Source: Sphingomonas adhaesiva
GTDB lineage: Bacteria; Pseudomonadota; Alphaproteobacteria; Sphingomonadales; Sphingomonadaceae
Reading direction: 5' to 3'
DNA: 64,000 nucleotides
NCBI RefSeq assembly: GCF_036946125.1
Contig: NZ_JAQIJT010000002.1
Coordinates: 527,001-591,000 of the forward strand
Shown here in pieces: positions 25,621-34,673 of this stretch; the stretch's first letter is position 1, and each line of letters begins with the position of its first letter. Made by a program: the position numbers and the translations under genes. Below the pieces are notes generated by a model. That model was not told the DNA's origin and made no database searches. It saw only the letters and a list, made by a program, of their open reading frames with translations.

Positions 25621-26252
25621 TGCCCGCGCTCCCGTGGATCAGCCCGGCTGATGCCGACGACATGCTGTTCGACGATCCGCTGGGATCGTCGCTCGGCTTC
25701 GGCTTCGCGCTCCTGCGGCCCAAGGCGAAGGGCAAGCGCAACACCACCGCCGACCTCGCCCGCGCCAAGCTCCAGCCGAGCAGGCCCGACGACGCAGCCT
25801 GGGGGCCGGACGGGCTGTGGCCGATCACCTGCACGACCAGCCGGCTGGTGCCCGCGCCCGGTGTCGCGCTCGAGCCGGACGCGCTGGAGAGCGTGTTCGA
25901 AGGCTATGACGCCAGGGTCAAGCCGCACCAGAAGCTGCTGGCCGCAGTGCTGACGATGCGCTTCGACCACGGCTGGCAGGCGGCGGACATCCTGTCGGCC
26001 GTCGGCATGTATGCGCTGCAGCACCTTGCGCTCGAACGCCGGCTGACCAGCCTTACCGTCGTCCATATGCCGGGTGACGAACTGTCGGCGCGCCGCCCGC
26101 ACGCCCACTGCGTGGCACTGGCTCGGGTCCACCGCGCCAGCGGATGGGGGGAGCTCCACCGCGATCTCGTCGCCAAGGACGCGCAGGCGACCTTCCAGGC
26201 CGAGTGGGAGACGTTTCGCGACGAATGGGCGCCGCGCTTCGCGCCAGGCTGA
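25620..26252 (+). CDS. Hypothetical protein with HxH motif
   Basis: A 210-aa protein from the ATG at 25620 in TGATG overlap. Not recognised as a named family. It has a hydrophobic strand-like stretch RLTSLTVVHMPGDELS followed by RRPHAHCVALARVH, which looks like the hydrophobic-strand-plus-HxH pattern of HUH nucleases, but with no assigned tyrosine. Being next to a relaxase makes a DNA-transfer accessory role possible (inference). Confidence 0.55.
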   Translation: MPALPWISPADADDMLFDDPLGSSLGFGFALLRPKAKGKRNTTADLARAKLQPSRPDDAAWGPDGLWPITCTTSRLVPAPGVALEPDALESVFEGYDARVKPHQKLLAAVLTMRFDHGWQAADILSAVGMYALQHLALERRLTSLTVVHMPGDELSARRPHAHCVALARVHRASGWGELHRDLVAKDAQATFQAEWETFRDEWAPRFAPG

Positions 26253-26264
26253 GCAGGCCGCCAA

Positions 26265-26290
26265 GCACCCGCGACACACGTCGCGGGTGC
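26265..26290 (+). terminator. Hairpin between small island genes
   Basis: GCACCCGCGAC and GTCGCGGGTGC form a perfect 11-bp stem with a 4-nt loop, 12 bp after a stop and 45 bp before the next start. No T-run; terminator or attenuator. Confidence 0.5.
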
Positions 26291-26335
26291 CTCCGGCCGG
26301 GGTGGGCCGGTGCCCGCCTAGAGGGGAATGAACCG

Positions 26336-26875
26336 ATGGAAGTGTCCCCGATGGTGGGGACGAAAATCGGGAAGAACCAGATGACCAACACCGCCGCCGC
26401 CCGCGCTCACCTCGCCGCTGTCTCGACTATGCTCCTGGGCAACCGCACCCTCCGGCCGTCCGCGGCGCTGCTCGCCGGCCACCGCCTCGATCAGCTCGCG
26501 CGGCTCCGGCTGGGGCAGATGGCCTGCGATGCGCAGGCCGACCTCGTACACCTCACCTTCGAGGAGCAGGCGGGCGAGACCGTGATGACCGACATCTCGA
26601 TCTTCGTGCCGCGCGGCCGGATCTGCTTTTCACACCCCGGCTGCAAGCTGTGGCTGTCGCCGACCGGCGCGCGCGCGCTGCTGCTGCCGCATCCGCATGT
26701 GCGTGGCAGCTTCCGCCTCGCGCCGGGCGAGATCATCCACCTGCCCTTCAAGCCCGCTCACGCCGACGTCGAGCAGGGCATCGCCCGCGCCGAGGCGCGC
26801 CTGCGCCGGCTGGTCGAGCGCGGCGTCGATGTCGCGGGCCGCGTCGTCATCAACGACTGGCCGATCTGGCAGTGA
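26336..26875 (+). CDS. Hypothetical protein
   Basis: A 179-aa protein from the ATG at 26336 with GAGGGG upstream. No family recognised. Beta-rich middle (MTDISIFVPRGRICFSHPG, CKLWLSPTGARALLLPHP) and a helical end. Of the same style as the 121-aa gene at 25090, which has VWCHGRRLWLSP in place of CKLWLSP, so the two may be distant relatives. Its last 246 bp overlap the 3' end of the opposite-strand methyltransferase frame. Confidence 0.6.
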   Translation: MEVSPMVGTKIGKNQMTNTAAARAHLAAVSTMLLGNRTLRPSAALLAGHRLDQLARLRLGQMACDAQADLVHLTFEEQAGETVMTDISIFVPRGRICFSHPGCKLWLSPTGARALLLPHPHVRGSFRLAPGEIIHLPFKPAHADVEQGIARAEARLRRLVERGVDVAGRVVINDWPIWQ

Positions 26876-27763
26876 GGCGAGCCCGCGTGAGCGGGCCAGC
26901 CAATACCCCTCGGCGATCTCCGCCCAGCGTGCCCGCTGTTCGGCCGAGGTGCCGAACGCCACCAGCATCAACGAATGGGGCGTGTGCTGCGACCGGCCGC
27001 GGATGTCGGCGAACCGCAGCCGGCCTAGCAGGAAGAAGATGTCCGCCTCGGCGGTCAAGGTCTCGTGGAACCAGCGGGAATCGGTGCGCACGGGGACGAG
27101 GCAGACGACGCTGGCGACATTCCCCCGCCACCATTGGTCGTGCGCCCGTTTCAGCCAGAGCTGCGTCTTGGAAAAGGGTGGATTGACAAAGGCGAGACCG
27201 CCGGACCAGTCGTCGACGAACCCGTCGCCGCCTTCCTCAAGGAGGATGCGGCGCTTCGCGACCACGGGGCTCAGCGCATGACCGCACGGGTCGAGATCGA
27301 TCGCGCCGAACGCATCGTTGATCCTGGCCAGGAACTCGGGCGGGGTGAAGCGGACGTCACGGTCGGCCTTGTCGCCTTCGCCCCAATGGGCACGCTCCAT
27401 GGCGCGGCGCCGGACTTTCGGCGCCAGCACGGTCAACAGGCGGAGCAGGCTGGCGACCGATCCGCCGCCGCGCTCGAGGCTGGCGAGCGTCGTGCGCGAC
27501 ATGCGCGCACGCGAAGCCGCCTTCTCCAGCGTCCAGCCACGCCGAAGCCGGCTGGCGCGCAGTTTTTCGCCAAGGGTCTTGCCCGGTGCGAGGCCGGTCA
27601 GCCGAAAGTCGAGCGCGGTCATCACCGCGACAAGGGTCTCGACCGAACCGACGCCTCGTTCGAGCCGCTTGATCTTCTGGAGCGGCACGCCGATGCGCGC
27701 CGCGAGCGTGGATTGCGACACGCCCGACGACCTGCGGGCTTCGACGAGCGCCGCGATCAACAT
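26630..27763 (-). CDS. Double XRE-HTH fused to phage-type adenine methyltransferase
   Basis: A 377-aa protein. Residues 1-60 and 60-115 are two successive XRE helix-turn-helix units (SGVSQSTLAARIGVPLQKIK; LRRGWTLEKAASRARMSRTT). Residues 130-290 match phage DNA N6-adenine methyltransferase (Dam, PF05869 type): RFTPPEFLARINDAFGAIDL, DPCGHALSP and catalytic FVNPPFS. The last 80 residues run antisense through the neighbouring gene and are probably not a domain; the true stop may have been lost. A self-regulating orphan methyltransferase is likely. Confidence 0.75.
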   Translation of the reverse strand: MLIAALVEARRSSGVSQSTLAARIGVPLQKIKRLERGVGSVETLVAVMTALDFRLTGLAPGKTLGEKLRASRLRRGWTLEKAASRARMSRTTLASLERGGGSVASLLRLLTVLAPKVRRRAMERAHWGEGDKADRDVRFTPPEFLARINDAFGAIDLDPCGHALSPVVAKRRILLEEGGDGFVDDWSGGLAFVNPPFSKTQLWLKRAHDQWWRGNVASVVCLVPVRTDSRWFHETLTAEADIFFLLGRLRFADIRGRSQHTPHSLMLVAFGTSAEQRARWAEIAEGYWLARSRGLASLPDRPVVDDDAARDIDAALDQPAQARLGAGDALLDVGVSGLEGQVDDLARREAEAATHMRMRQQQRARAGRRQPQLAAGV

Positions 27764-28233
27764 CAGATACCAAAAGGGTTCATATACTGGTCAATATGAG
27801 CAGCCGTATGCGCTGGGTCAATACTTAGCGGGAACGTCAGTTCAGCCGCGCCAATACTTGCGATTGGATGCCCGAATATGCCGAGAAATATCGGTAAAGG
27901 TAAAAATCTCTTTAACATGTCAGGGTTATCCGACATCGCGTCGCAAAGATTTGCGTTGCCGACAGGCTGGCAGATCGCCTAACCTATGCCCGCTCACCAG
28001 CAGGTGGGCCGAGGCGTGGAAACCTCGTCGGAAAGTAGCCGTATGCCCGGTCGAACCAGTTTCGGCCGGGGAGCGGGCGTGCATGTCCAGGGCTCTCGGG
28101 CCTAAAGACGTCCGCGCCTGTCTTTCCGCAGGTTTCCAATCCCCGGCTTTCGGGCCGGCACCGCCTCGTAAACAGGGGCGGTGCCGCCGGCTGGAGTAGC
28201 CGACCGGCACCGACGCGAACGGGGGTTCGAGCG
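27764..28233. other. Intergenic region with GC-rich hairpins
   Basis: 470 bp without a supported gene between divergent genes. The left part (27764-27960) is AT-rich and would hold the methyltransferase promoter. The right part carries dyads, the clearest being GGCACCGCC at 28157-28165 with GGCGGTGCC at 28177-28185. It may form a structured leader or a terminator ahead of the subtilase operon. Confidence 0.4.
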
Positions 28234-30489
28234 TTGGGTGCAAAGGGACGGAAGTGCGGAAACCGCACACGCATAACGAACATATCGGTGATCTCGGCGG
28301 GGCTGCTGCTGGCCGCCTGCGGTGGCGGCGGAGGCGTCAACTCGGGCGGCTCGACCGCGCCGCCGACAGCGACTCCCGCTCCAACACCCGCACCCAGTCC
28401 GGCTCCCACGCCGACCTCGTCCGCCGACAGCGCCGAATATAAGGCCTCGGGCGCCGTGGTGATTGCCAGGGCGGCCTACGCCTATGACCGCGGCATCACC
28501 GGCAAGGGCGTGACGATCGCGGTGCTCGACACCGGCATCAATCGCTCAACGCCAGAGTTTGCCGGGCGCATCTCGGCCGACAGCACCGGCTTCGAACAGC
28601 GCGTCGCGCGGTGCGGCACCTGCCCCGCGGAGACGCTCGCGCCGTTTGCGATCGATGACAAGCTGGGCCACGGCACGACCGTCGCCTCGGTCGCGCTGGC
28701 GGCGCGCAACGGATCGGGGCCGCAAGGCGTCGCGCCCGAGGCGACGCTGCTGGCGCTCAAGATCGTCGGTGCCGACTTGTCGGGCCAGACCGCCGGCAGC
28801 ACCGGGCCGATCCCCGAGAGCGGCAGCGCCAACGCGATGCTGATCGCACCGGCGATCCGCTATGCGGTCGAGAAAGGCGCGTTCGTCAGCGTGCTGTCGC
28901 TCAACGGCTTCGGCACGGGGCAGCTGGCGCAGGACCAGCGCGCCGCGATGGATCAGGTACGCCTCGCCGACCGGCTGCTGGTCAATTCGGTCGACAATAC
29001 GACAGGCCAGGACAGCTTCACCGGCCAGTTCGCGGAGAACTTCGTCGGCACCGACCGCGCCAACAAGGATTGGTTCCTGTTCGCCATCGGGGTCGACCAG
29101 AACGGCAATCCGCGCAGCGCCAACGGCAATGCCGGGCCGCTCGCCGACCGGATGCTCGCGGCCGGCGGCAACAACGTCCAGGTCGTCGACAAGGACGGCA
29201 ACGTGGTCAGCGTCACCGGCAACAGCTTCGCGGCACCCGCAGTCGCCGGGGCTGCCGCGCTGCTCAAGCAATATTGGCCGCAGCTCGGCGGCAAGGCGAT
29301 CAGCCGCATCCTGCTCGACACCGCAACCGATGCCGGGGCGCCGGGGGTGGATGCGGTGTTCGGCGCGGGCATCCTCAACGTCGAGAAGGCGATGCAGGCG
29401 CGGGCGCCCGCCTCTTCGTTCGCGGCGGCCGATGCGGTGCTGACGCGCTTTTCCTCGCTGACGACGTCTGCGCCGTTCGGTGGGGCGGCTGCGGCGGCAG
29501 CGCTGACCGGGCAGGTCGGCGGCATGACGGTGTTCGACCGCTACGGTCGCGACTATGGGATGGTAGCCTCGACCGGGGTGCGGGCTCGCGGGTCGGGCCT
29601 ACTGGCTGGTGCGATGGTCGGTCAGACGGATGTGCCATGGCGTGCGGCGCAGGCCGAGGCAGCGCGCTTCGGCTTCGCGACCAACGTCGGCGCCTATTCA
29701 GGGCTTCGTCCCGCCGTGCCGGCCGTCGTCTCCTTCGCGCCTGCCGCCGGGCAGCAGGTCACGCTTGGCACCAACGTCGTCATCGGCGGCGGTAACGGTC
29801 TGGCGGGTTCGCCGCTCCGCGGTATCGCGTCGATGCCGGTCGGCAGCATGTCGGCATGGTCCGGCGGGGGCTGGTCGGCGTCATTCTCGAGCGGCACGTC
29901 CCGGGACGGGCGCCTTCGGCAACAGGTCATCGGCTTCGCCATGCCGCTGGGGTTCGGCCTCGAACTGTCCGATCTTGTCGAACGGAATCAGGTGCTCGGC
30001 ATGCGCGCCGACGCGACGCTTGGGCTGACCGGTGCGCGGACCACGCTCGCCACGCTGATCTATCGCCAGTCGCTGGCAGGCGTCGACCTGACCGCCCGCG
30101 CCACAGCTTCCTCGACCCGGGCGTCGGGGGGCTCGGACCTGCTGCGCTTCGACGGCCCGCTGGTCGGCAGCGCCTTCGCACTGGAAGGCGCTCGTGACCT
30201 GCTCGGCGGCCGCGCTACGCTCGGGTTGTCCTCGCCGCTTCGGGTCGAGCGCGCCCGCGCGATGCTGCTCGCGCCGGTGTCGTTCGATCTCGTCAGCGGT
30301 GCGTTGGTGACGCGCACGGTGGCGGTCGACCTTGCCCCGGATGCTCGCGAACTGGATCTCGAACTCGGCTGGGCGACCGCGCTGTCGCCAACGTCCTCGC
30401 TGCGGTTCGGCGTCGCGCGTGCCTTCGATGCGGGCCACGTCGCGGGCGCGTCCGACACCGCCGGCTTCGTCACCATCGCCATCCGCTGA
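28234..30489 (+). CDS. S8 subtilisin-like serine protease, lipoprotein
   Basis: A 751-aa protein; TTG at 28234 has GGGGG upstream. The signal is a lipobox (LLLAAC, Cys29) followed by a Pro/Thr linker, so it is exported and lipid-anchored. The subtilase triad is visible: Asp99 in VLDTGIN, His146 in GHGTTVAS, Ser331 in GNSFAAPAVAG. The last 370 residues are Gly/Ala-rich and beta-like (GLRPAVPAVVSFAPAAG to GFVTIAIR) and may be an outer-membrane or autotransporter-type domain. An exported 237-aa protein and a membrane protein follow in the same operon. Confidence 0.87.
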   Translation: MGAKGRKCGNRTRITNISVISAGLLLAACGGGGGVNSGGSTAPPTATPAPTPAPSPAPTPTSSADSAEYKASGAVVIARAAYAYDRGITGKGVTIAVLDTGINRSTPEFAGRISADSTGFEQRVARCGTCPAETLAPFAIDDKLGHGTTVASVALAARNGSGPQGVAPEATLLALKIVGADLSGQTAGSTGPIPESGSANAMLIAPAIRYAVEKGAFVSVLSLNGFGTGQLAQDQRAAMDQVRLADRLLVNSVDNTTGQDSFTGQFAENFVGTDRANKDWFLFAIGVDQNGNPRSANGNAGPLADRMLAAGGNNVQVVDKDGNVVSVTGNSFAAPAVAGAAALLKQYWPQLGGKAISRILLDTATDAGAPGVDAVFGAGILNVEKAMQARAPASSFAAADAVLTRFSSLTTSAPFGGAAAAAALTGQVGGMTVFDRYGRDYGMVASTGVRARGSGLLAGAMVGQTDVPWRAAQAEAARFGFATNVGAYSGLRPAVPAVVSFAPAAGQQVTLGTNVVIGGGNGLAGSPLRGIASMPVGSMSAWSGGGWSASFSSGTSRDGRLRQQVIGFAMPLGFGLELSDLVERNQVLGMRADATLGLTGARTTLATLIYRQSLAGVDLTARATASSTRASGGSDLLRFDGPLVGSAFALEGARDLLGGRATLGLSSPLRVERARAMLLAPVSFDLVSGALVTRTVAVDLAPDARELDLELGWATALSPTSSLRFGVARAFDAGHVAGASDTAGFVTIAIR

Positions 30490-30510
30490 ACGAAACCAGG
30501 AGCAGGAACC

Positions 30511-31224
30511 ATGAAGAAGACGCTCGCCGCCGCGGCCATCGTGATCGCCGCCGCCACCGCCGCTGGCACGCCGGCTGCGGCGACACCTCAGGCCGTCAAT
30601 GGCGTGGAAACGCCGACATTTCCGCTCGACGTGGCCGGGGTCAGGCTCGGCATGTCGGCGAGCGAGGCACGCGCCGCGCTGGTGAAGGCCGGCTATGCGA
30701 TGCCCGCGACCAACGGCGTGAGCTATGGCCCCAGCTTCGCGGCCCGTGTCCGTGCGGAGGCGGCGCAGCGTCGCACCGGCGCCGCCACGTCACCGGCGAT
30801 GAGCGACCGGGTAATGACGCAGCTGCAGGGCGTCGGCCCGAACCGCGAGACGATCACCGTCGTCCTGACCGCCGCGCCCGCCGGCGGTTCGACCGTCACC
30901 AGCGTCTTTCTGACAATGCCGCAGGGCGTGATGAAGGGCGACGCCTTCCTTCGCCAGGTCACCGCAAAATACGGCAAGCCCGATGGCAGCCGCGACCAGG
31001 GCATGACGCTCGCCTGGTGCAGCGCGCCGCTGAAATCCGTCTGCGGCACGATCACGCCGTTCCAGCGTCGGCCTGAGGCGCTGCCGAACCTGAAGGCGTC
31101 GGTCACCTACAACGACAATACGATCCGGCTGCAGGACGGCACCGAGCAAGACCGCGAGCGCGAACGGGCCTTCGCCGCGGCGGTCGACCGCGCCGCGCCG
31201 AAGACCGATCGCGCGGCGTTCTGA
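30511..31224 (+). CDS. Exported hypothetical protein
   Basis: A 237-aa protein with AGGAG upstream. A signal peptide MKKTLAAAAIVIAAATAAG ends near PAAA-TPQ. The mature part has a short motif seen in small periplasmic proteins, FPLDVAGVRLGMSASEARAA, then a repeat-free domain with two Cys (AWCSAPLKSVCGT) that may form a disulfide. It lies 21 bp after the protease gene, so a partner, substrate or inhibitor role is possible (inference). Confidence 0.7.
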   Translation: MKKTLAAAAIVIAAATAAGTPAAATPQAVNGVETPTFPLDVAGVRLGMSASEARAALVKAGYAMPATNGVSYGPSFAARVRAEAAQRRTGAATSPAMSDRVMTQLQGVGPNRETITVVLTAAPAGGSTVTSVFLTMPQGVMKGDAFLRQVTAKYGKPDGSRDQGMTLAWCSAPLKSVCGTITPFQRRPEALPNLKASVTYNDNTIRLQDGTEQDRERERAFAAAVDRAAPKTDRAAF

Positions 31225-31236
31225 GGGCGCGCGGTC

Positions 31237-31713
31237 ATGATCGCCGTCATCGGAGCCGTCGCGATCGTCGCGCTGCTGATGCTGGTCGGCGTGCTCAACG
31301 CCACCGGCTTCTTCCGCGCGCTGCCGCTGATCCTGCTGCTGTGCGCGCTGTCGTTCGTCGCTGCGATGGTCGCGAAGGTGAACCTCGGCCCGGAGTGGAC
31401 GGCGTGGGCCGGCGTCGGCGTCCCGGCCGCGCTGCTACTGTGGGCGGCGTGGCGGCCGGGATCGTCGAGGGCTAAGCTGTGGATCATGAGCGGCGCATCG
31501 TTCGCGATGAACAGCGTCAAATGGCTGGCGCTGATCGCCTGCGCGCTAACGCTGCCGGCCAACGGCTTTCATCTCGATGTTTGGCTGACGCGGGGATGGC
31601 CATGGGCGGTGTTGGGGACCCTCGCCTTGGGCGCGCAGGTGCTGGTAGACCGGGTTACCATCCGATCGATCGCGAAGGAGCCGGGCGCTGCCGAACGGAT
31701 GAAAGCGCTATAG
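31237..31713 (+). CDS. Hypothetical inner-membrane protein
   Basis: A 158-aa protein, 12 bp after the exported protein. Five hydrophobic segments, for example AVIGAVAIVALLMLVGVLNA, LPLILLLCALSFVAAMV and WALIACALTLP-like stretches. No family recognised. Co-directional with the protease operon. Confidence 0.65.
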   Translation: MIAVIGAVAIVALLMLVGVLNATGFFRALPLILLLCALSFVAAMVAKVNLGPEWTAWAGVGVPAALLLWAAWRPGSSRAKLWIMSGASFAMNSVKWLALIACALTLPANGFHLDVWLTRGWPWAVLGTLALGAQVLVDRVTIRSIAKEPGAAERMKAL

Positions 31714-31755
31714 ATCGAAGATGTTGGACCGGGGCGGAATTCAGTAAGGATAGCT

Positions 31756-32151
31756 ATGTCGATGATCATCGCGACACTGTTGCTGACAGCGGCAGATCCA
31801 TGCTCTGGCTCGACAACCCGCGACGTCGAGCAATGCCTGGTCGCCGACCTCGATCGCGCCGATGCCGTGCTTAACCGCTATTACACCGCGGCCGTCGCGC
31901 GTCTCACCCGAGACCGGGAACTGACGGCGCTTGCCAAGCTTCGCACATCCGAACGGGCGTGGATCGCCTATCGGGATACCGAATGCGACGCCGTCTATGA
32001 GAACTGGAAGGGTGGAACGATCCGTGGCGCCATGTCGCTTAGCTGTCGGACCGCTCTGACGAAGGCCCGGACGATGGCGATCTGGCAAAACTGGCTGACC
32101 TACGCCGACAGCACTACGCCGATTCTGCCGAAGCCGCAGGGCGAACGCTAA
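31756..32151 (+). CDS. LprI-like (DUF1311) protein
   Basis: A 131-aa protein; AAGGA lies 6 bp before the ATG at 31756. It has a short hydrophobic N-terminus and the DUF1311/LprI pattern CLVADLDRADAVLNRYYTAA, LAKLRTSERAWIAYRDTECD and LSCRTALTKART. Members are exported, and LprI of mycobacteria inhibits lysozyme. It may be the last gene of the protease operon. Confidence 0.8.
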   Translation: MSMIIATLLLTAADPCSGSTTRDVEQCLVADLDRADAVLNRYYTAAVARLTRDRELTALAKLRTSERAWIAYRDTECDAVYENWKGGTIRGAMSLSCRTALTKARTMAIWQNWLTYADSTTPILPKPQGER

Positions 32152-32397
32152 TCGCCTATACGACTGGTGGTTGTCGGGTTTGGTGGAAACGAGCCCGACC
32201 GCTTTCGGTTGACAACTTAAGGTAACCAGACCTCCGTTCATGCGCGGGCAAAAGCGTAGAACGGCAGTCGTTGGTCGCATTCCACCGCCGGGATAAGGTC
32301 CGGTCGGACCGAGGCCGGTTGATCCTGAGCGGGTTTTCACCATCTTGCACCTTCGAGGGGCGCAGCGTCGCTCGCTCGCGATAGAGAAGATGATGGT

Positions 32398-32622
32398 ATG
32401 CACCTGAATGTGTCGTTGAGTTATGGAAAGGGCGGGACGGGTGACATGTTTCAGATCGATTCGGTGCAGGACGCCGACACTGGACGACATCTGACCACGG
32501 CGCAGAAGATCGACGTTGGCAGGCACTTCCAAGATCGCGCAGACCTCGCCGATTATCTGCGCGAGGAGTTCGGCTCTGACAGCACGTTCGAAATCATCGG
32601 CGAGGATGGCGGGACGGAGTAG
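32398..32622 (+). CDS. Small hypothetical protein
   Basis: A 74-aa acidic protein, ATG at 32398 with AGAAG upstream. Sequence MHLNVSLSYGKGGTGDMFQI then DLADYLREEFGSDSTFEIIG. No family recognised. Isolated between the LprI-like gene and the HEPN gene; gaps of 246 and 177 bp on either side hold nothing I recognise except a repeat-like motif near 32181. Confidence 0.5.
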   Translation: MHLNVSLSYGKGGTGDMFQIDSVQDADTGRHLTTAQKIDVGRHFQDRADLADYLREEFGSDSTFEIIGEDGGTE

Positions 32623-32799
32623 GCCCACCCTACTTGAAGAGGGGCGGAGGAGAAGGGGCCGCCCACTCCGCTCACCGAGCCATTCGACGAGTAGCTTACA
32701 GCAACTGCCCCCCCCAGCGAACCGGCTAGCCGAAGATCAAGATTTCGGAGCGGCCGACTGCGGCGGCTATTATAGTCGTCAGACTGAGGTAGCCGTGCG

Positions 32800-34116
32800 A
32801 TGTCGGAGAGGGAGGACAAAAGCCCGCCTCCATTCAACGAGTTAGCACAATCCGTTTCAAGTCGGGAGTTCGAGACGTTGTCGCCGGAAGAGCTCATTCA
32901 AGTGATGGCGCACGCCTATCTGGTCTTCGGCCGCTTCAACGGTCTGCCGCTGATGAAGTTGGCGGGCGACGATCACGAAGAGACTAGGCGGTCGCTTCGC
33001 GTCTTAATCGATTGCGGCCTCGCCACGATCGTGTTCGGCGACATCCACCCCAATCCGTTCATTCGCGCCCTGCCGGACGAACCGAAGGAGGAAACGCTGC
33101 GCAAGTTGGACGAGTGCGGCTTCGTCCAAGGCAACTTCTATCCGACGCGCGCGTACCTCGACACCGTCGTGACGCCAGGGCAGTATCCGGGCCGCCCCTA
33201 CACGTACGAACTCGCACGCGGAGAGCCCCAGCTCGGGCACCGCGCGTTCGAACTGCGAATTCTGGAGGACTACCGCAACGACCCCCGGTTTGAATACAGC
33301 ACCAACGACATCCAGGGGCAGATCTACGCGCACGACGACGCTGGAGTCCGGAGCGAAGAGAATGTTTATCTCCGGTTCGGCTTCGCCTTCGGCGAGGACC
33401 GCGCGATGTTCGTCGCCGCCATGCTGTGGGATCTCTCGCAGCTATCGCCGGAGGCCCAGCAGCGCTGGCGGATGAGGGAGGTCGACGTGCCGACCTCCCT
33501 CCACCCTGACCACCACCGCGCGGTCATGGGCCACTTCCCGGAGCGGCTGTCGCTCTACGAAGCCTTCATCATGGAGCTGGAGACGATAAACCGGATTGCC
33601 GCCGCCATCGGCCGGCCGGGCCTGTTCCGCCACGACCATTCGCGCGACCGGCCTCGGGAGTTTGGTTCGCTTCTCCGTCCCACCGTCAAGGAGTTCAACG
33701 ACTTCGTGGCGACTCTCGACAAGATGATCTCGGACAATATCGACCTCGCCTTCTTCGGCGACGACGTTGCGCGCGAACGCCGAATTGACGTCGAGGGCGG
33801 AGGCTTCCGCCTCGAGCGTAAGGGCTCCCTGCAGCTGCTCGAGGAATGGCTCCGGCAGAAGTTCCGGCCGCGAGAACCCGCGCCGATGGACGATATGCTC
33901 GCGACGTTCCGAAAGGTGCGCAAGCTTCGCAACAAGCCCGCGCACGTCGGCGTGGGCAACGCGTTCGATCCAGATATCGCCCTCAAGCAGCGCGATCTGA
34001 TGGAGCAGGCCTACACGGCGCTGCGCACACTGCGACTCATCCTCATGAACCACCCGCTGGCCCGGGAGGTCGAGATCGACAGCCATCTGCGCGAGGGACT
34101 GATCTGGACGCCGTAG
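32800..34116 (+). CDS. HEPN-motif protein, possible defence RNase
   Basis: A 438-aa protein with GAGGT upstream. The N-terminal 370 residues are not recognised. The C-terminus has an R-x4-H motif (RNKPAH, Arg377/His382) in a helical context, FRKVRKLRNKPAHVGVG then LMEQAYTALRTLRLILMNH, as in HEPN ribonucleases of abortive-infection systems. It stands alone and convergent to the radical SAM operon. RNase function is inferred from the motif only. Confidence 0.6.
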   Translation: MSEREDKSPPPFNELAQSVSSREFETLSPEELIQVMAHAYLVFGRFNGLPLMKLAGDDHEETRRSLRVLIDCGLATIVFGDIHPNPFIRALPDEPKEETLRKLDECGFVQGNFYPTRAYLDTVVTPGQYPGRPYTYELARGEPQLGHRAFELRILEDYRNDPRFEYSTNDIQGQIYAHDDAGVRSEENVYLRFGFAFGEDRAMFVAAMLWDLSQLSPEAQQRWRMREVDVPTSLHPDHHRAVMGHFPERLSLYEAFIMELETINRIAAAIGRPGLFRHDHSRDRPREFGSLLRPTVKEFNDFVATLDKMISDNIDLAFFGDDVARERRIDVEGGGFRLERKGSLQLLEEWLRQKFRPREPAPMDDMLATFRKVRKLRNKPAHVGVGNAFDPDIALKQRDLMEQAYTALRTLRLILMNHPLAREVEIDSHLREGLIWTP

Positions 34117-34434
34117 CCCACTGGGATGGCGATTTAGCCTAGCGGCCGTCATGCGATCTCGTCCGCGTATGGTGGGAAGCGGCCCGTCCGCTTTTGGGCG
34201 GTGGCCGCAAAAAGCAGACAGCCGTTCATTCGGCGGGGGCAGCGGCTTCAAACGTCCGCGGATGGTGGAAAGCGGAACGGCCGTTTAAGCGCACGAGAAT
34301 GTGTATCCGGCCGTTCGTTCATTCACCGTCCGACGGCAGCTACGCGCCCCGATCTCGGTCATTCGCTGACTAAAATCACATCTCAGAAGCGGATATTCAC
34401 CAGTAGGAAACGCCAGCGCGATGCCCCGCTTGAT
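34117..34434. other. Non-coding gap with repeat-like motif
   Basis: No gene. Two imperfect copies of a motif around GGTGGGAAGCGG (34171-34182) and GGTGGAAAGCGGAACGGCCG (34263-34282) are present; related stretches occur at 32181 and 47184. Downstream of the convergent operon remnants, so probably decayed repeat sequence. Confidence 0.4.
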
Positions 34435-34623
34435 CTACAGCTTGATTAGCTGTCGGCGCAGGACTTGGCCTTCAAGCCCGAGATTGGCGAGCTCGGCTTT
34501 GAGATCGATCACGAAGTCGCTGTCCTGCCGCCGCGCCACCCAGCGCGGATGGTCGTCGATCAGGCTTTCGACCCCGCGCTTCCCGGTCCTGCCGATACGC
34601 TGACTAGCGCTGCGGATCGGCAT
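34435..34623 (-). pseudogene. N-terminal remnant resembling DUF4365
   Basis: A 62-codon frame with an excellent site (AAGGAG, 6 bp before the ATG). The sequence RIGRTGKRGVESLIDDHPRW then RQDSDFVIDLKAEL and IKL resembles the first part of DUF4365 nuclease-like proteins, whose motif is roughly 'RTG..G...V...QE.DYGID.E.E....G....VQVKS'. It ends at a TAG where a Gln (KLQIK) would be expected, and the frame resumes IKRGIALAFP without the rest of the domain. Likely the decayed last gene of the radical SAM operon, or a truncated copy that is still translated. Confidence 0.5.
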
Positions 34624-34673
34624 CGTCACTCCTTGGTATGTCGGCGCGTCGGCGACGACGCCGTTGTGAGACT

